From positions 408,285 to 471,060 of the forward strand of contig NMRA01000280.1 of NCBI GenBank assembly GCA_002633005.1: DNA of 62,776 nucleotides, given 5' to 3'. Source of the stretch: Phoronis australis (taxonomy: Eukaryota; Phoronida; Phoronidae). The notes below the pieces were generated by a model. That model was given only the letters and a program-made list of their open reading frames with translations. It was not told the DNA's origin and made no database searches. The first letter of the stretch is position 1; every line of letters starts with the position of its first letter. A program made the position numbers and the translations under genes. Below, piece after piece: positions 1 through 9,301 of this stretch.

Positions 1-25
1 GTGTGCGTGTGTGTGTGTGTGTGTG
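1..25. repeat. (GT)n microsatellite
   Basis: Nearly pure GT dinucleotides at the left edge of the window. A related GT-rich tract sits in the matching place in front of the second duplication unit, near 22120-22160. Confidence 0.9.
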
Positions 26-29
26 CATG

Positions 30-430
30 AGTAATGTGTCTGTGTAACAACCCAGACTGTATATTGTTATTCGTGATGGAGAATGTGCTTAAATCATAGT
101 AAATGAGCATCTAAGAACTTTTTCCTGTAATATCTTGAAAGTCCAGTAGGTGTAACAGTGATTTGCTGTGATTTTTTTGTAATATGGAGCCTTGAATGCA
201 TACAGGATTGTTATTGCGAGATGCAACAATACAATTTTCTAAGAGACCTGGTGAACGAAATTTTAATTGTTCTGTTGTTTTGGTTTTGATAGCAAATGAA
301 ATTGTTTTAAATAGTAATGTGGAAGTTGTTTGTGTGGAAACTTGCAATAAATTTTCAAGCAGGAAGAGTTCCTTCAAGCACATGTTTGCCGTATGGACAA
401 ACTAGTGCGAATTCAATTTTTGTTAAAGCT
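30..430. repeat. Duplicated block, matches about 22170-22650
   Basis: Read side by side, this stretch and 22170-22650 share long runs with scattered changes and small indels, for example gttattcgtgatggaga followed by gtgcttaaatcatagta. It is the leftmost block of the duplication that also carries the VioB-like gene. After about 430 the similarity stops and resumes at about 4745, so the GSKIP segment between has no partner in unit B. Confidence 0.75.
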
Positions 431-804
431 AATTTCTGAAGGAGATGTATTAAATAGGCCATATTTTGACACCAAAAATTATGTGAGTATAGATCAATTA
501 GTAAGCTAGTAAATGAGGCAATGTGATGGGAACGCCATTAGAGAGAGTAAAATGCCTACTTCGATTTCCATTTTCAATGTAGACGTTATCGTGTATTGGA
601 CACCTTCGACAGTTTGTCTATGATACAGAAATGAGGCAATGCTACGAACATTGTGGGACTAACGTAACCACATATCTGTTTAACTTTCGGCACACGCTGT
701 ATCCTTCAAATTTAAAAGCACTCGCCTCAAGAGGTCGCTGAGACATGGTAACTCTTTTTTGCGAAGACGCAAAATGATATCTCCAAGGTCCCGGATTAAA
801 CAAC

Positions 805-3579
805 ATGAGTTCTCCAGAAAGTGGATTGTATTTTGAAGCAGAAGAAGCTGTAAAAGAATGTGCTTTTGCAGTAGACTTTGTGGAGTTATCGAAAAAATTG
901 ATGCACACACCCCAAGCTGTCTTTATCAACATGAAGACAAAAGAAAAGATTTGTTATTGCGTCGAACTTTCATCAAATGGATTCAAGGTTAGATAATATA
1001 GATTAGATTACACGCTGAGAACAGTTCAACAACAATACCGCACTCGTACAGTAGAATTGACTAGAACTCCTAAGTACACAACTCCAGAACACAGTTCGCC
1101 AGCCATTTAGTTTTATATTTGCTACTGTAAGATGTGGGTTAAAAACTGAGGAAATACCAAAGCCAAGTTCATTCTTTCTGAGGTCAACTCAACAGGGTCG
1201 CGTCAAGGCCAGGGCCTCTCCATTTACTGTAGACAGTGACCACCTTCTCTACTTAAACTACAGGCGGTGGAGCTCCTATAGGTGCTTCATACGGTGAATT
1301 ATGCCTCATACTGATTAAAACACCAAAATCACGTTGTTATAAATACCTTTTGCATTAAAGGGACACCATAGGTTAGGAGGCCGTCGATGTTTTTAATTCC
1401 TGCCAACTTCAACAAATACTCCTGTTCTCAAACTTTTTCTTCAAGAAATCCGTCGTTCAGTTCCTAAAATTGGCAACTTGTCATTTTTACTCCACTCATG
1501 CCAGGGGATATGACGTCATACCACCTGCCACACGCAGTCGACTTGTAGTCAAGAATTAAGAATGAAGAATCTTTATTTAATGTCATTCGGAGAACACGTG
1601 TCAGTTATTTGCACACCCTGATATCTCCTCTTATGTGACTGGGGAACAACTTGAATCCAATTTCATAATGTTGAAGAGGAGGAATTTTAATTCATCACTT
1701 TTCAGTGAATGAATCATGAATTAGTTGAAAAAAATGGAATGTCAGTTCTTGCAATGTCTCTGACGCACTTCTATGTTATAGCTGTTCTAAGTGAGACACT
1801 TTCTTCTGATAAATATGTGAAGGAGTAACATTTTAAATTAAACTAAAGTGAAACCAACTTGTGTAATGTGTTGTGTACTGAAGAGAGAACAGTGTAGTGA
1901 AGAATTGGCGATATAAAGAAATTAACCAGTAAGTTGTGCCCAATATCATGGTGCTCAAAGATGATGCTGAGGATCGCGCTACAAATTACTTGGTGATAGT
2001 CAATTATGCAGTTCCTACATTTTTTTTGAGCAGCATTTTTCTCCACTGAATAACGGGCATCAAACTGCTACTCAAAATTTGGGACCAGAAAATGGTTTTG
2101 TTTACTCAGGGCAGAGTTATGTAAATTTTATGGTATTCAGTTTTGTTAGACTTAAGTTCACTCACTTTTTACTGATGTCTATTCAAACCTTTGTATCTGT
2201 ATTGATCAGCTTCATATCAAGGCTACGTCTCAGTTTGACTGGTCCTCCAGTAGGATGTTTTAGTAGGGAAGTGCTGTCGTCTCCAGTGGATAGTTTGCTT
2301 GGGTGTGCATTTTGGCATTGTAGCTTTGCCATATTGTCTCTAATGGTTTTGTGGTGACTGGAGAAACTAGCGTAACTGCAGTGAAAGTGGTAATGTTTTG
2401 CATTCAGTTTTTGTCCATTATCTATTTTCCCAGGTTCTAAGGTATTGCATTGGGTATCAACTTCACCTATTATTTGTAAGAGAACATCCGCTTTGAGCTG
2501 GTCCCCTGTCTGTGTTGCCACCCTCGTCGCTCGCTCACAGATGGGATGCTGCCTTACATTTACAAGTTCGCCCCTTTTTATTGTGAGCTCTGATAAAGAG
2601 GTTGTTTTAACTCGTGTATATGACACTCTTGGGAGAGTTTAAAACATAGATTGCCTTCGGGCGATTCACTCTATACACTTAGTGATTTTGGTAGTCATGG
2701 TGTACTTGTTTCAAAAGCTTCTGATGTACAAGGCTAGTTGAACCTTAGGTATGGGTGTTTGCTAGTATTGAAATGATTGTAAACTGCCATAAGTTGCATA
2801 AACTAACTTAGGAACATTATGGAATCAGTCTCAAAGTGTTCTTTAGTCAAATTAGCGGTGATTTCCAGGTTATGAAAAACTTACTACATCATTGCTTGAG
2901 ACCTGACTCCGCATGTTGGCTTGTCACTTGGTTCATTTTATGCACAGAGCATTGTCCAAAGTGTTACTTAACTGTCAGTTTTTAAATTGATTAAATCTGT
3001 TTTCTGTCCTAGTCCACGAACTACTTTTCACCTGAGTGAGGAATAATGCGGGATCAGTTAATTATACAGGTGTTGATAATCTGCGATGGAAAATTATTTT
3101 CAGTGATGGAATTACATTTTATAGCTATGTTAACAAGGATTTGAACTTAGTGTCAATGACCATGTCTATGGAGTTAGAAAATTTTTTACATTCTACTATT
3201 TTAATATTTGATTTTGTGTTTGATATGACAATGTGTAATAATTATTGCAATTAATATAGTGAAGTGTTTCTTATTCAACTTTTACATACAATCTCAACTT
3301 TTAGGTCCAAAAAAGGCAAAGTGAATAATGTCACCTTGCAACTCGGCATGTAAATTTTTGAAAATCATTTGCATAGTGCAAAGAAACTGAAGCTATGGTT
3401 TTTTCATCTTCTACTTCCAGATTGTGGGCCAGACCTTTGATCATGTTACAAGTCGTGATTCGCCATGCTACGAGACCTTAGGAAGTCTGTTGAATCAAGT
3501 CAGCCCGCTGTATGTAGAGCTGTTTGGTAATGCTCTAGTAGACAAACTGTCACAGTTGAAACAAGATAGTCCGGGATGA
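805..3579 (+). CDS. GSKIP: GSK3-beta interaction protein (GSKIP) homologue, two exons
   Basis: In vertebrates this small cytoplasmic scaffold binds GSK3-beta through a C-terminal helix and the PKA RII subunit through an N-terminal helix. Two coding exons join in phase 0: 805-987 (61 codons, donor AAG|GTTAGA) and 3421-3579 (52 codons plus TGA, acceptor after a pyrimidine-rich tract ending CTTCCAG). The 113-residue product matches GSKIP throughout. Exon 1 has the EAEEAVKECAFAV segment (RII-binding region) and NMKTKEKICYCVEL. Exon 2 has IVGQTFDHV, YETLGSLLNQVSP and the GSK3-binding helix FGNALVDKLSQLK. Human GSKIP has 139 residues; the difference is a shorter N-terminus, so an upstream coding exon is possible but none was found. 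The ATG at 805 follows AAACAAC. The intron is 2.4 kb. The gene is single-copy in this window although the flanking DNA is duplicated. Confidence 0.88.
2183..2626 (-). other. Unrecognised 147-codon open frame inside the GSKIP intron
   Basis: This frame is long for AT-rich noncoding DNA and its composition is not low-complexity (basic N-terminus, several Cys and His, start of the frame at MSYTRVKTTSL). No family is recognised and no matching splice sites were found. It may be an exon of an antisense gene, a transposon remnant, or chance. The rest of the intron (988-2182 and 2627-3420) shows nothing else recognisable. Confidence 0.25.
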
Positions 3580-3874
3580 GGAGTGCTGCTGAACATGTTT
3601 TTTCTGTTTTGTTGAGTTTTACGCTGGAGAGTGTTCCTTAGACCTATTTTCTTGCGAGAAAAGCTAGACTGCAAAGTCACATGTGTGAATGGCAGTTTGC
3701 GTGTATACTCAGGAGCTTAGTTAAACCTATCCTTGCAAAATGACAGCCACTGATTGGTTGGAGAGGTTAGAATGTTGAATTATGGGATTGAATTCAGTAT
3801 TTCTTCACCACATGTGCAAGCTAATTTTCTTGTAGTCAACAGAACTCAACCCGGGACAGCAACAGTTGAGTTAA

Positions 3875-4631
3875 AGAGGCATCGACCGCGAGAGCTCGTC
3901 AGAAATATCTTTTAAACAATTCCTGATGAAAGTACCTTCTCGCAACTTCAACTACAGGGTTATTCACTTTCCCCTGTGAGGGTATTTCCAGAAAAAAATT
4001 ACAATATTCCCGATTTTTGAAATACAGGCGAACGAAAAAGTCTTTAGTCACTGCAGAGTTACTAATCTCCTTCCCACTTATGATAAATGTGCACATCTGC
4101 TCACAAACAGCTGACTGACAAGATGGATTGTAACGACAAATTATGTGTGACTGCATTAAAGTTGAGGTGACAGCACAGCATAAGGCAAGCCAGTGAAGCA
4201 ATTTTCCAAAAATCATTCCAAGTGCATTTTAGAATATAGGAATGCTACGATATCCTTCTAACTAATTTTAAACAGTCAGGAGTTATATCAATTGCCACTT
4301 AATTGCACTGGCTGTTGCTTGAAGTTTTCTTCACATCAAAGGGCAAAGGTCACACTTCCCATATAAGGAAATGTGTTACCTCCATGTCTTGCCATACCAA
4401 ATAAAGAGAGGTGCTGTACCTTGTGGGAGAAAAATCCATGAAGTGATGAGCAGACAGGTTGTTTTTTGAAATTTGAAACTATATAACAAAAATGCTTTGA
4501 CATCAACAGAAATTCAAAATCTTTACAAACAAACTGTAAAAATACCTGGTGAGCAGGTTGAATTCTTTTTCAGTGAGAGTGAACCACTTTCAATATTGCA
4601 ATTTAGTCTGTTTTACAGGGTCCAGGCCTCT
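3875..4631. mobile_element. TTAA-flanked MITE, family 1, copy 1
   Basis: TTAA at 3871-3874 and 4632-4635 flanks inverted ends AGAGGCATCGACC... and (reverse complement of the right end) AGAGGCCTGGACC.... The interior matches, in reverse orientation, the elements at 57318-57933 and 57959-58330. A TTAA target duplication is used by piggyBac and Kolobok superfamilies; no transposase is visible. It contains a perfect CArG-type box (CCATATAAGG, 4359-4368) and an AAGGTCA half-site. Confidence 0.75.
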
Positions 4632-4744
4632 TTAAACATGGATATGATGTCATTTAATAAACCTATGTAGCAGGGGGAAAGGTTCTTTAAAGTTTTACAT
4701 AACCTGTGGTACATGACAATGATTTGGTGTGATGTTCAACTCAA

Positions 4745-5150
4745 GACTGCAGACTTCAGTGTCTTGAGAAACTTGTGCATGTTCTGGAATTTGAAAATAA
4801 ATTCATGTGCAGAAGCAGCAAAGTTTTGTTCCAGTCTGGAATTAGTATCCTAGGTGTCTCTGAAGAGTAATTCTTTATTCCATTAGTTTGCACAAACATA
4901 GTTGCCAAAATTTTATATTTTTCAACACCTGATTGAAATCTTGCTGCATACAACGGAAAATGTACCAAATGTTGTTATATGATGTATACACAACACAAAT
5001 CTGATATTCTATATTTTCTTAATATGTATGTTTCCGAGAAATTTGATAAAATTTCCCTTCATAATGTAGGTGAAAATTTATCATATTTTGTTGAAAAGCT
5101 AGGTTCTGATGGTTTTGGAAGTGTTTTTCATTATGACCAAAATTAGTGTC
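4745..5150. repeat. Duplicated block, matches about 22670-23045
   Basis: Extended similarity with 22670-23045, including the shared run tttatatttttcaac and the segment tcttaatatgta. In unit B it directly follows the block matching 30-430 and is directly followed by the block matching 8630 onward. Unit A therefore carries two extra segments, roughly 431-4744 (GSKIP) and 5151-8625 (receptor). Confidence 0.75.
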
Positions 5151-5302
5151 TTTCAAGGTGAACGATAAATAGTTAAGGCATATTCCGAAAAGGACAGGGA
5201 AAAATGTTTTTAGTTTATCTTCATCAGGATTCGTGTGAAAATTACATACAATAATTGGTTGCCATTTTGATGTGCTCAACAAACTTGTGCATGTAGTGGA
5301 AT

Positions 5303-6820
5303 TTATTTTGATATTGTAGATGCACACAACTTTGTTTTCATTTTCTGGCGAATACCTGGACATAAAGTGAAAATAAGTGCATCAATACATGGTATCAAAT
5401 ATACTGACAGCCATGACAGCTGTTTTGTCATTAATGACGGTTGATTTGTCACATGGTGGAGATCGACTCTCATGATGTACTGAGGAAACCGGAAGAGAGC
5501 GTGCAGGAGCGTTAGCATCACGCAGACAATCATGGCGCCTCGATTAGTCCACACTGTTTCAGTAATATGAATTGCTATAGCGATTTTAGACCTTGTTTTG
5601 ACTTCTGTATACATTGACTGTTGAGCAGAAAGAGAATTAATCGCTGGCTTTGCCGCCGTATGTCCAGATAGTGTTGCTATGCAGGCAGTTTCTACTTTCA
5701 TGGAAAAGTTGCATTCCCGGCTCTTTGAATCTGTGTTAAGTGTAGGTTTGGAGAAATCAGCGTTGCTACGTTCTAAACTCGGTTGAGTGGTCAAGTCGTT
5801 TGGCTTTGGAGTGTGTATTTCAACTCTTGCCATTGCTGTTTTTTCGTCAATTTTTGTTTGGTTGTTGTAATTTGGTAACGCTGGCATATTATTGCTGTCA
5901 CTGTCCAGCTGTCCAGAGGATGATGTGGTTTGCCTTTGTTCAATGTTGCCTCCCGTCGCTTCCAGTTGCCCGCTCCTATTTGTCTCAGTAGACATCGGTA
6001 CAGCTATTATGTGCTTAATGGGCGTTCCGTTACTGTCCAAGTTGTCGTTCACCACACTCAACAAGGAGCTCGTCAGTATTCTGTCACTATCGTGAACAAA
6101 CACAAAGCCACGATGACCAATGCCGGCATGTAAGGCACTTCTTTTGACTGACACGGCAGTCCTGTGCGGTAGCACCGCGTAGATACAAGCCACGATGGAT
6201 AGCAGCATTATTATGGTGGAGGCCACTATCTCTAAAATCTGAATCGCTCCGTTCGCGGCTATGTAATCTTTATGTATTCCACAGTGATTGAATACTTGAC
6301 CAGAGCCAAAATTCACGGTGCTACTTGCTGTTCTAGTTAACAGCGTTAATCTGATGGCGTAGAGCGAAGAGACAATCCACATTGCTATAATAATGCGTTT
6401 GCAGCATGTTGCGGTAGTCATGAATGTATTGGAGTTTCTTGCGTTGCGTGCAAACGTCAGAGCCGCAGCTGCAATGGACATTAAGTGTATGCAATCGACG
6501 AGGGAGTTGAACGATTCAGTCAACGAGCAGGTGGCTGGTGTTGTCACGAAGACGGAAACGACACCTAGTGTGAGGACTACATGAGAAAGCAGGAGATTAG
6601 AGCAAGTCAGTGACGTGATGTACCAATCTAGTGTCCCGTAGATGTAGACGTTTTCTTGTTTCCGTGGAGTCACAACGTAAAGAATTAGCCAGTTGAGAAT
6701 TAAACTCCATATTATACATGCTATGTAATACGTTACAATGCACGCCATTCCAGTTGTAGAAAGAAGCGCTGACCACTCAAACACTGCAACGGTTTCATTT
6801 GCAGTACTGTTACTCGACAT
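5303..6820 (-). CDS. Intronless rhodopsin-like 7TM receptor, atypical
   Basis: A 505-codon frame with seven hydrophobic segments at about 27-50, 68-92, 108-126, 143-162, 190-216, 428-447 and 466-486. N-linked glycosylation sites N4 and N8 lie on the short N-terminus. C110 at the top of TM3 and C180 in the second extracellular loop could form the usual disulphide. The third intracellular loop is very long, about 210 residues, Ser/Thr-rich and polar. Hallmark motifs are altered: TM3 ends FARNARN instead of DRY, and TM7 has IPCIDALIF where NPxxY is expected. The ligand and G protein cannot be inferred. The start ATG at 6820 is the first in frame and gives a normal N-tail. The gene lies downstream of copy A of the VioB-like gene on the same strand and has no partner in unit B. 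It is probably an orphan class A receptor or a divergent chemosensory-type receptor. Confidence 0.8.
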   Translation of the reverse strand: MSSNSTANETVAVFEWSALLSTTGMACIVTYYIACIIWSLILNWLILYVVTPRKQENVYIYGTLDWYITSLTCSNLLLSHVVLTLGVVSVFVTTPATCSLTESFNSLVDCIHLMSIAAAALTFARNARNSNTFMTTATCCKRIIIAMWIVSSLYAIRLTLLTRTASSTVNFGSGQVFNHCGIHKDYIAANGAIQILEIVASTIIMLLSIVACIYAVLPHRTAVSVKRSALHAGIGHRGFVFVHDSDRILTSSLLSVVNDNLDSNGTPIKHIIAVPMSTETNRSGQLEATGGNIEQRQTTSSSGQLDSDSNNMPALPNYNNQTKIDEKTAMARVEIHTPKPNDLTTQPSLERSNADFSKPTLNTDSKSRECNFSMKVETACIATLSGHTAAKPAINSLSAQQSMYTEVKTRSKIAIAIHITETVWTNRGAMIVCVMLTLLHALFRFPQYIMRVDLHHVTNQPSLMTKQLSWLSVYLIPCIDALIFTLCPGIRQKMKTKLCASTISK

Positions 6821-8625
6821 TTTTCACAAGGTCATGTTGTTCCCACTCATATAAGCATCATCAATATTTGTTATTCACAGTATATCTCAATGAGCGTGCA
6901 AATAATGAATAGTTGTTGTTTGCAATATATACTATCGCGTGCTTGGAAATTCATGATTTGAAATTTCTTGATTTGGTAAAAAGCTATTGAAAACTATCGA
7001 TGTGCCACGTCGTCGTTGTCGTGTTCGTAATTTGTGACCACGTGATACTCCCCGCGAAATTTTTGCTGTAGGATGCGGTGAGCTCCATGACCAAACACAG
7101 GACGGAGTTACTGCAACACGCAGACGATACCAGGGTCGTATTCAGGAGTCACACGATCCCGAGGAGTGTCGCCACAGACAGTGCATGCGAAATTGTCTAC
7201 AAAAATTTGCATTTTCTGGTTCAAGTCATTTCAATTGGTATCACTTTAGAAGTTGTTGAAACAAAAAGTCAATGACAGTCGCAAATCCCAATCACTCAAC
7301 CACTACATGAAGCATATAGGTTGGACACTGAAAACTTTGCAGAATTGTTTCAAATCCAAATAAAATTTACGTGCACCTCCCATAGACTGTCAGCACGCAA
7401 TCCTCCCAAGCATTGTCTTCCTTTGATCGAATTAAATTGTCCTTGTCGTTGGCAATTTGGCGACAAAATTTCCGAAGCAAACACACAACTCTCTATTTGT
7501 GGTCACATATTTTTTCTGTCGTGTCGGACATAACTTGTGCTTCAATTTTATTTCAGATGTGTGCCTCACGTTCGTTTTTTGCAATTATAATGCGATAAGA
7601 ATTCCTTGCGCCAAACCCGTTTTCAGTTTTCCTCAACTCTGTTGTAGTGCGGTGTGAGTGCCTTAAAATCGACCAAGAAACAAAAAACAGAAGAAATTGT
7701 TTGTTATTTGCTATTTTGGTATACTTGGTGGTATAATATGATACGGTGCAGGTATTTTCAAATTTCGAATTGAAAGTGATCGCCAAATGACTGTTGTTCA
7801 TTCAGTGTGTGCGTTTCCATTCTTTTAAATCTAGTACACGCCGACGGTAAGTTCATTACGGGCAGTCCTCCGTCGCTGCTTAAACAAAAACCAGACATTT
7901 AACTACCGTGTGTTCTTGCACTTAGAAAACCTGGCGAGCATGTTCAAAACATTAAGGAAAAGTTGGTCTAAGTAGACCTAACAAAAACTCTGGTCAATGA
8001 AGAAAGTATTCTTTTGTCAATCAGTGTCAATGGTACACAACCTCGCAGACTTCATACCAGCAACGAATTTGATGGGAAAGATTTCCAAAGCTACATGTCA
8101 CTATTCCGAAGGTTCACCACTCCGAAAGTCCATGTAGAATTGCTAGTGATTAGTCACGAAAAAATGACACACTTCGGCGAAAAATTTTGATAAATCGCTA
8201 TTGATCAGTCACGAAAAACCTGTACGCTGTCTCTGTTTCTATAGGCTGGTGTTCCTTCCGCGTGTTGTTTTCACCCTCTCTGATTGTATCCCCCTCTTCC
8301 ACTGTCACGTGTATTTCACTGTTTATTTCGCTTCGTACATGTTCGTTTCACTTATGCCGAGACATACAGTCTCGAAATACAACTGCTGTTTTAGTTTATT
8401 TGTTACATGTCTCGGTGTTTTCTACATAGCTGCACACTTGATGAAGACAGGAGATCGGTTCAACAGTACAAGCGAAACTGTATCAAGTTTTCAATAAAAA
8501 AAATGTGTCGTGTTTTCAGCGAAGTTTGTGTCAACGAATGCTGCTACCGAACTATACTGATTTAAGTAAAAAATGCAAGAACGTACTCATTTTTCCGTAT
8601 TCGTGAGAAATTCGAGCAATTTCGT
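6821..8625. other. Intergenic, nothing recognised
   Basis: AT-rich DNA between the 7TM receptor start and the main duplication block. It contains only short open frames with no recognisable domains. The receptor promoter presumably lies in the first few hundred bases, but no clear core element was identified. Confidence 0.6.
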
Positions 8626-8769
8626 ATGGGAATGAAATCAATAGTACTCGGACGTTGTTTTCGGTACAAAGTAGGTACACTTCTCAGCCCATATAATAAC
8701 CGAAGTATCGTTTACTTTTCATGCAAAAGCATCAAAATGAAACCTGAGTTCAAAATTTTAGATATTTTT

Positions 8770-8816
8770 GGAGTAGTGAACCTTCGGAGTAGTGAACCTT
8801 CGGAATAGTGAACCTT
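8770..8816. repeat. Three tandem 16-bp units
   Basis: Unit GGAGTAGTGAACCTTC repeated nearly exactly three times. The same array is at 23173-23218 in unit B, so it predates the duplication. Confidence 0.85.
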
Positions 8817-9301
8817 TATAATAGTTGCCTGCTCCTATTTCCAGCAATGTAAGTAACACGCACAAATAAAACCTGATAAAAAAATTCGTCAAGTCATTCT
8901 CAGTCTAAAAAATTCCGTCCAAGTTTGTAATGAGGTGTAATCAATCATTTAAGCATGCCTGATTTGCAAGCTAGGCGGAAGGTAACGGGAGAACGTTCTC
9001 CTTCTGGACCACGTTACATATCCGAATTTGAGTCCCATTCCTTACGAGCAACCGTCACGGCATCCTCATTTCAGGAACATAGAGCTGAGAGTCATCGTTG
9101 CGTATACAGATCTCCCTTTCCCTTAATTAAGCTCCGTCAAGGGCCTTACTGAAAACTTTACAATGTCGACTTTTGCAAAATTTCAAAGGTCCACCGTTCC
9201 AGGCTACGGGCCTGTGATTAGCGTGTTTGCAGAGGTTTTATCAGTGTTGCACTTCATTATATTCAAAGTATCACATGAACTCCAAATACAACGTTACTAC
9301 T

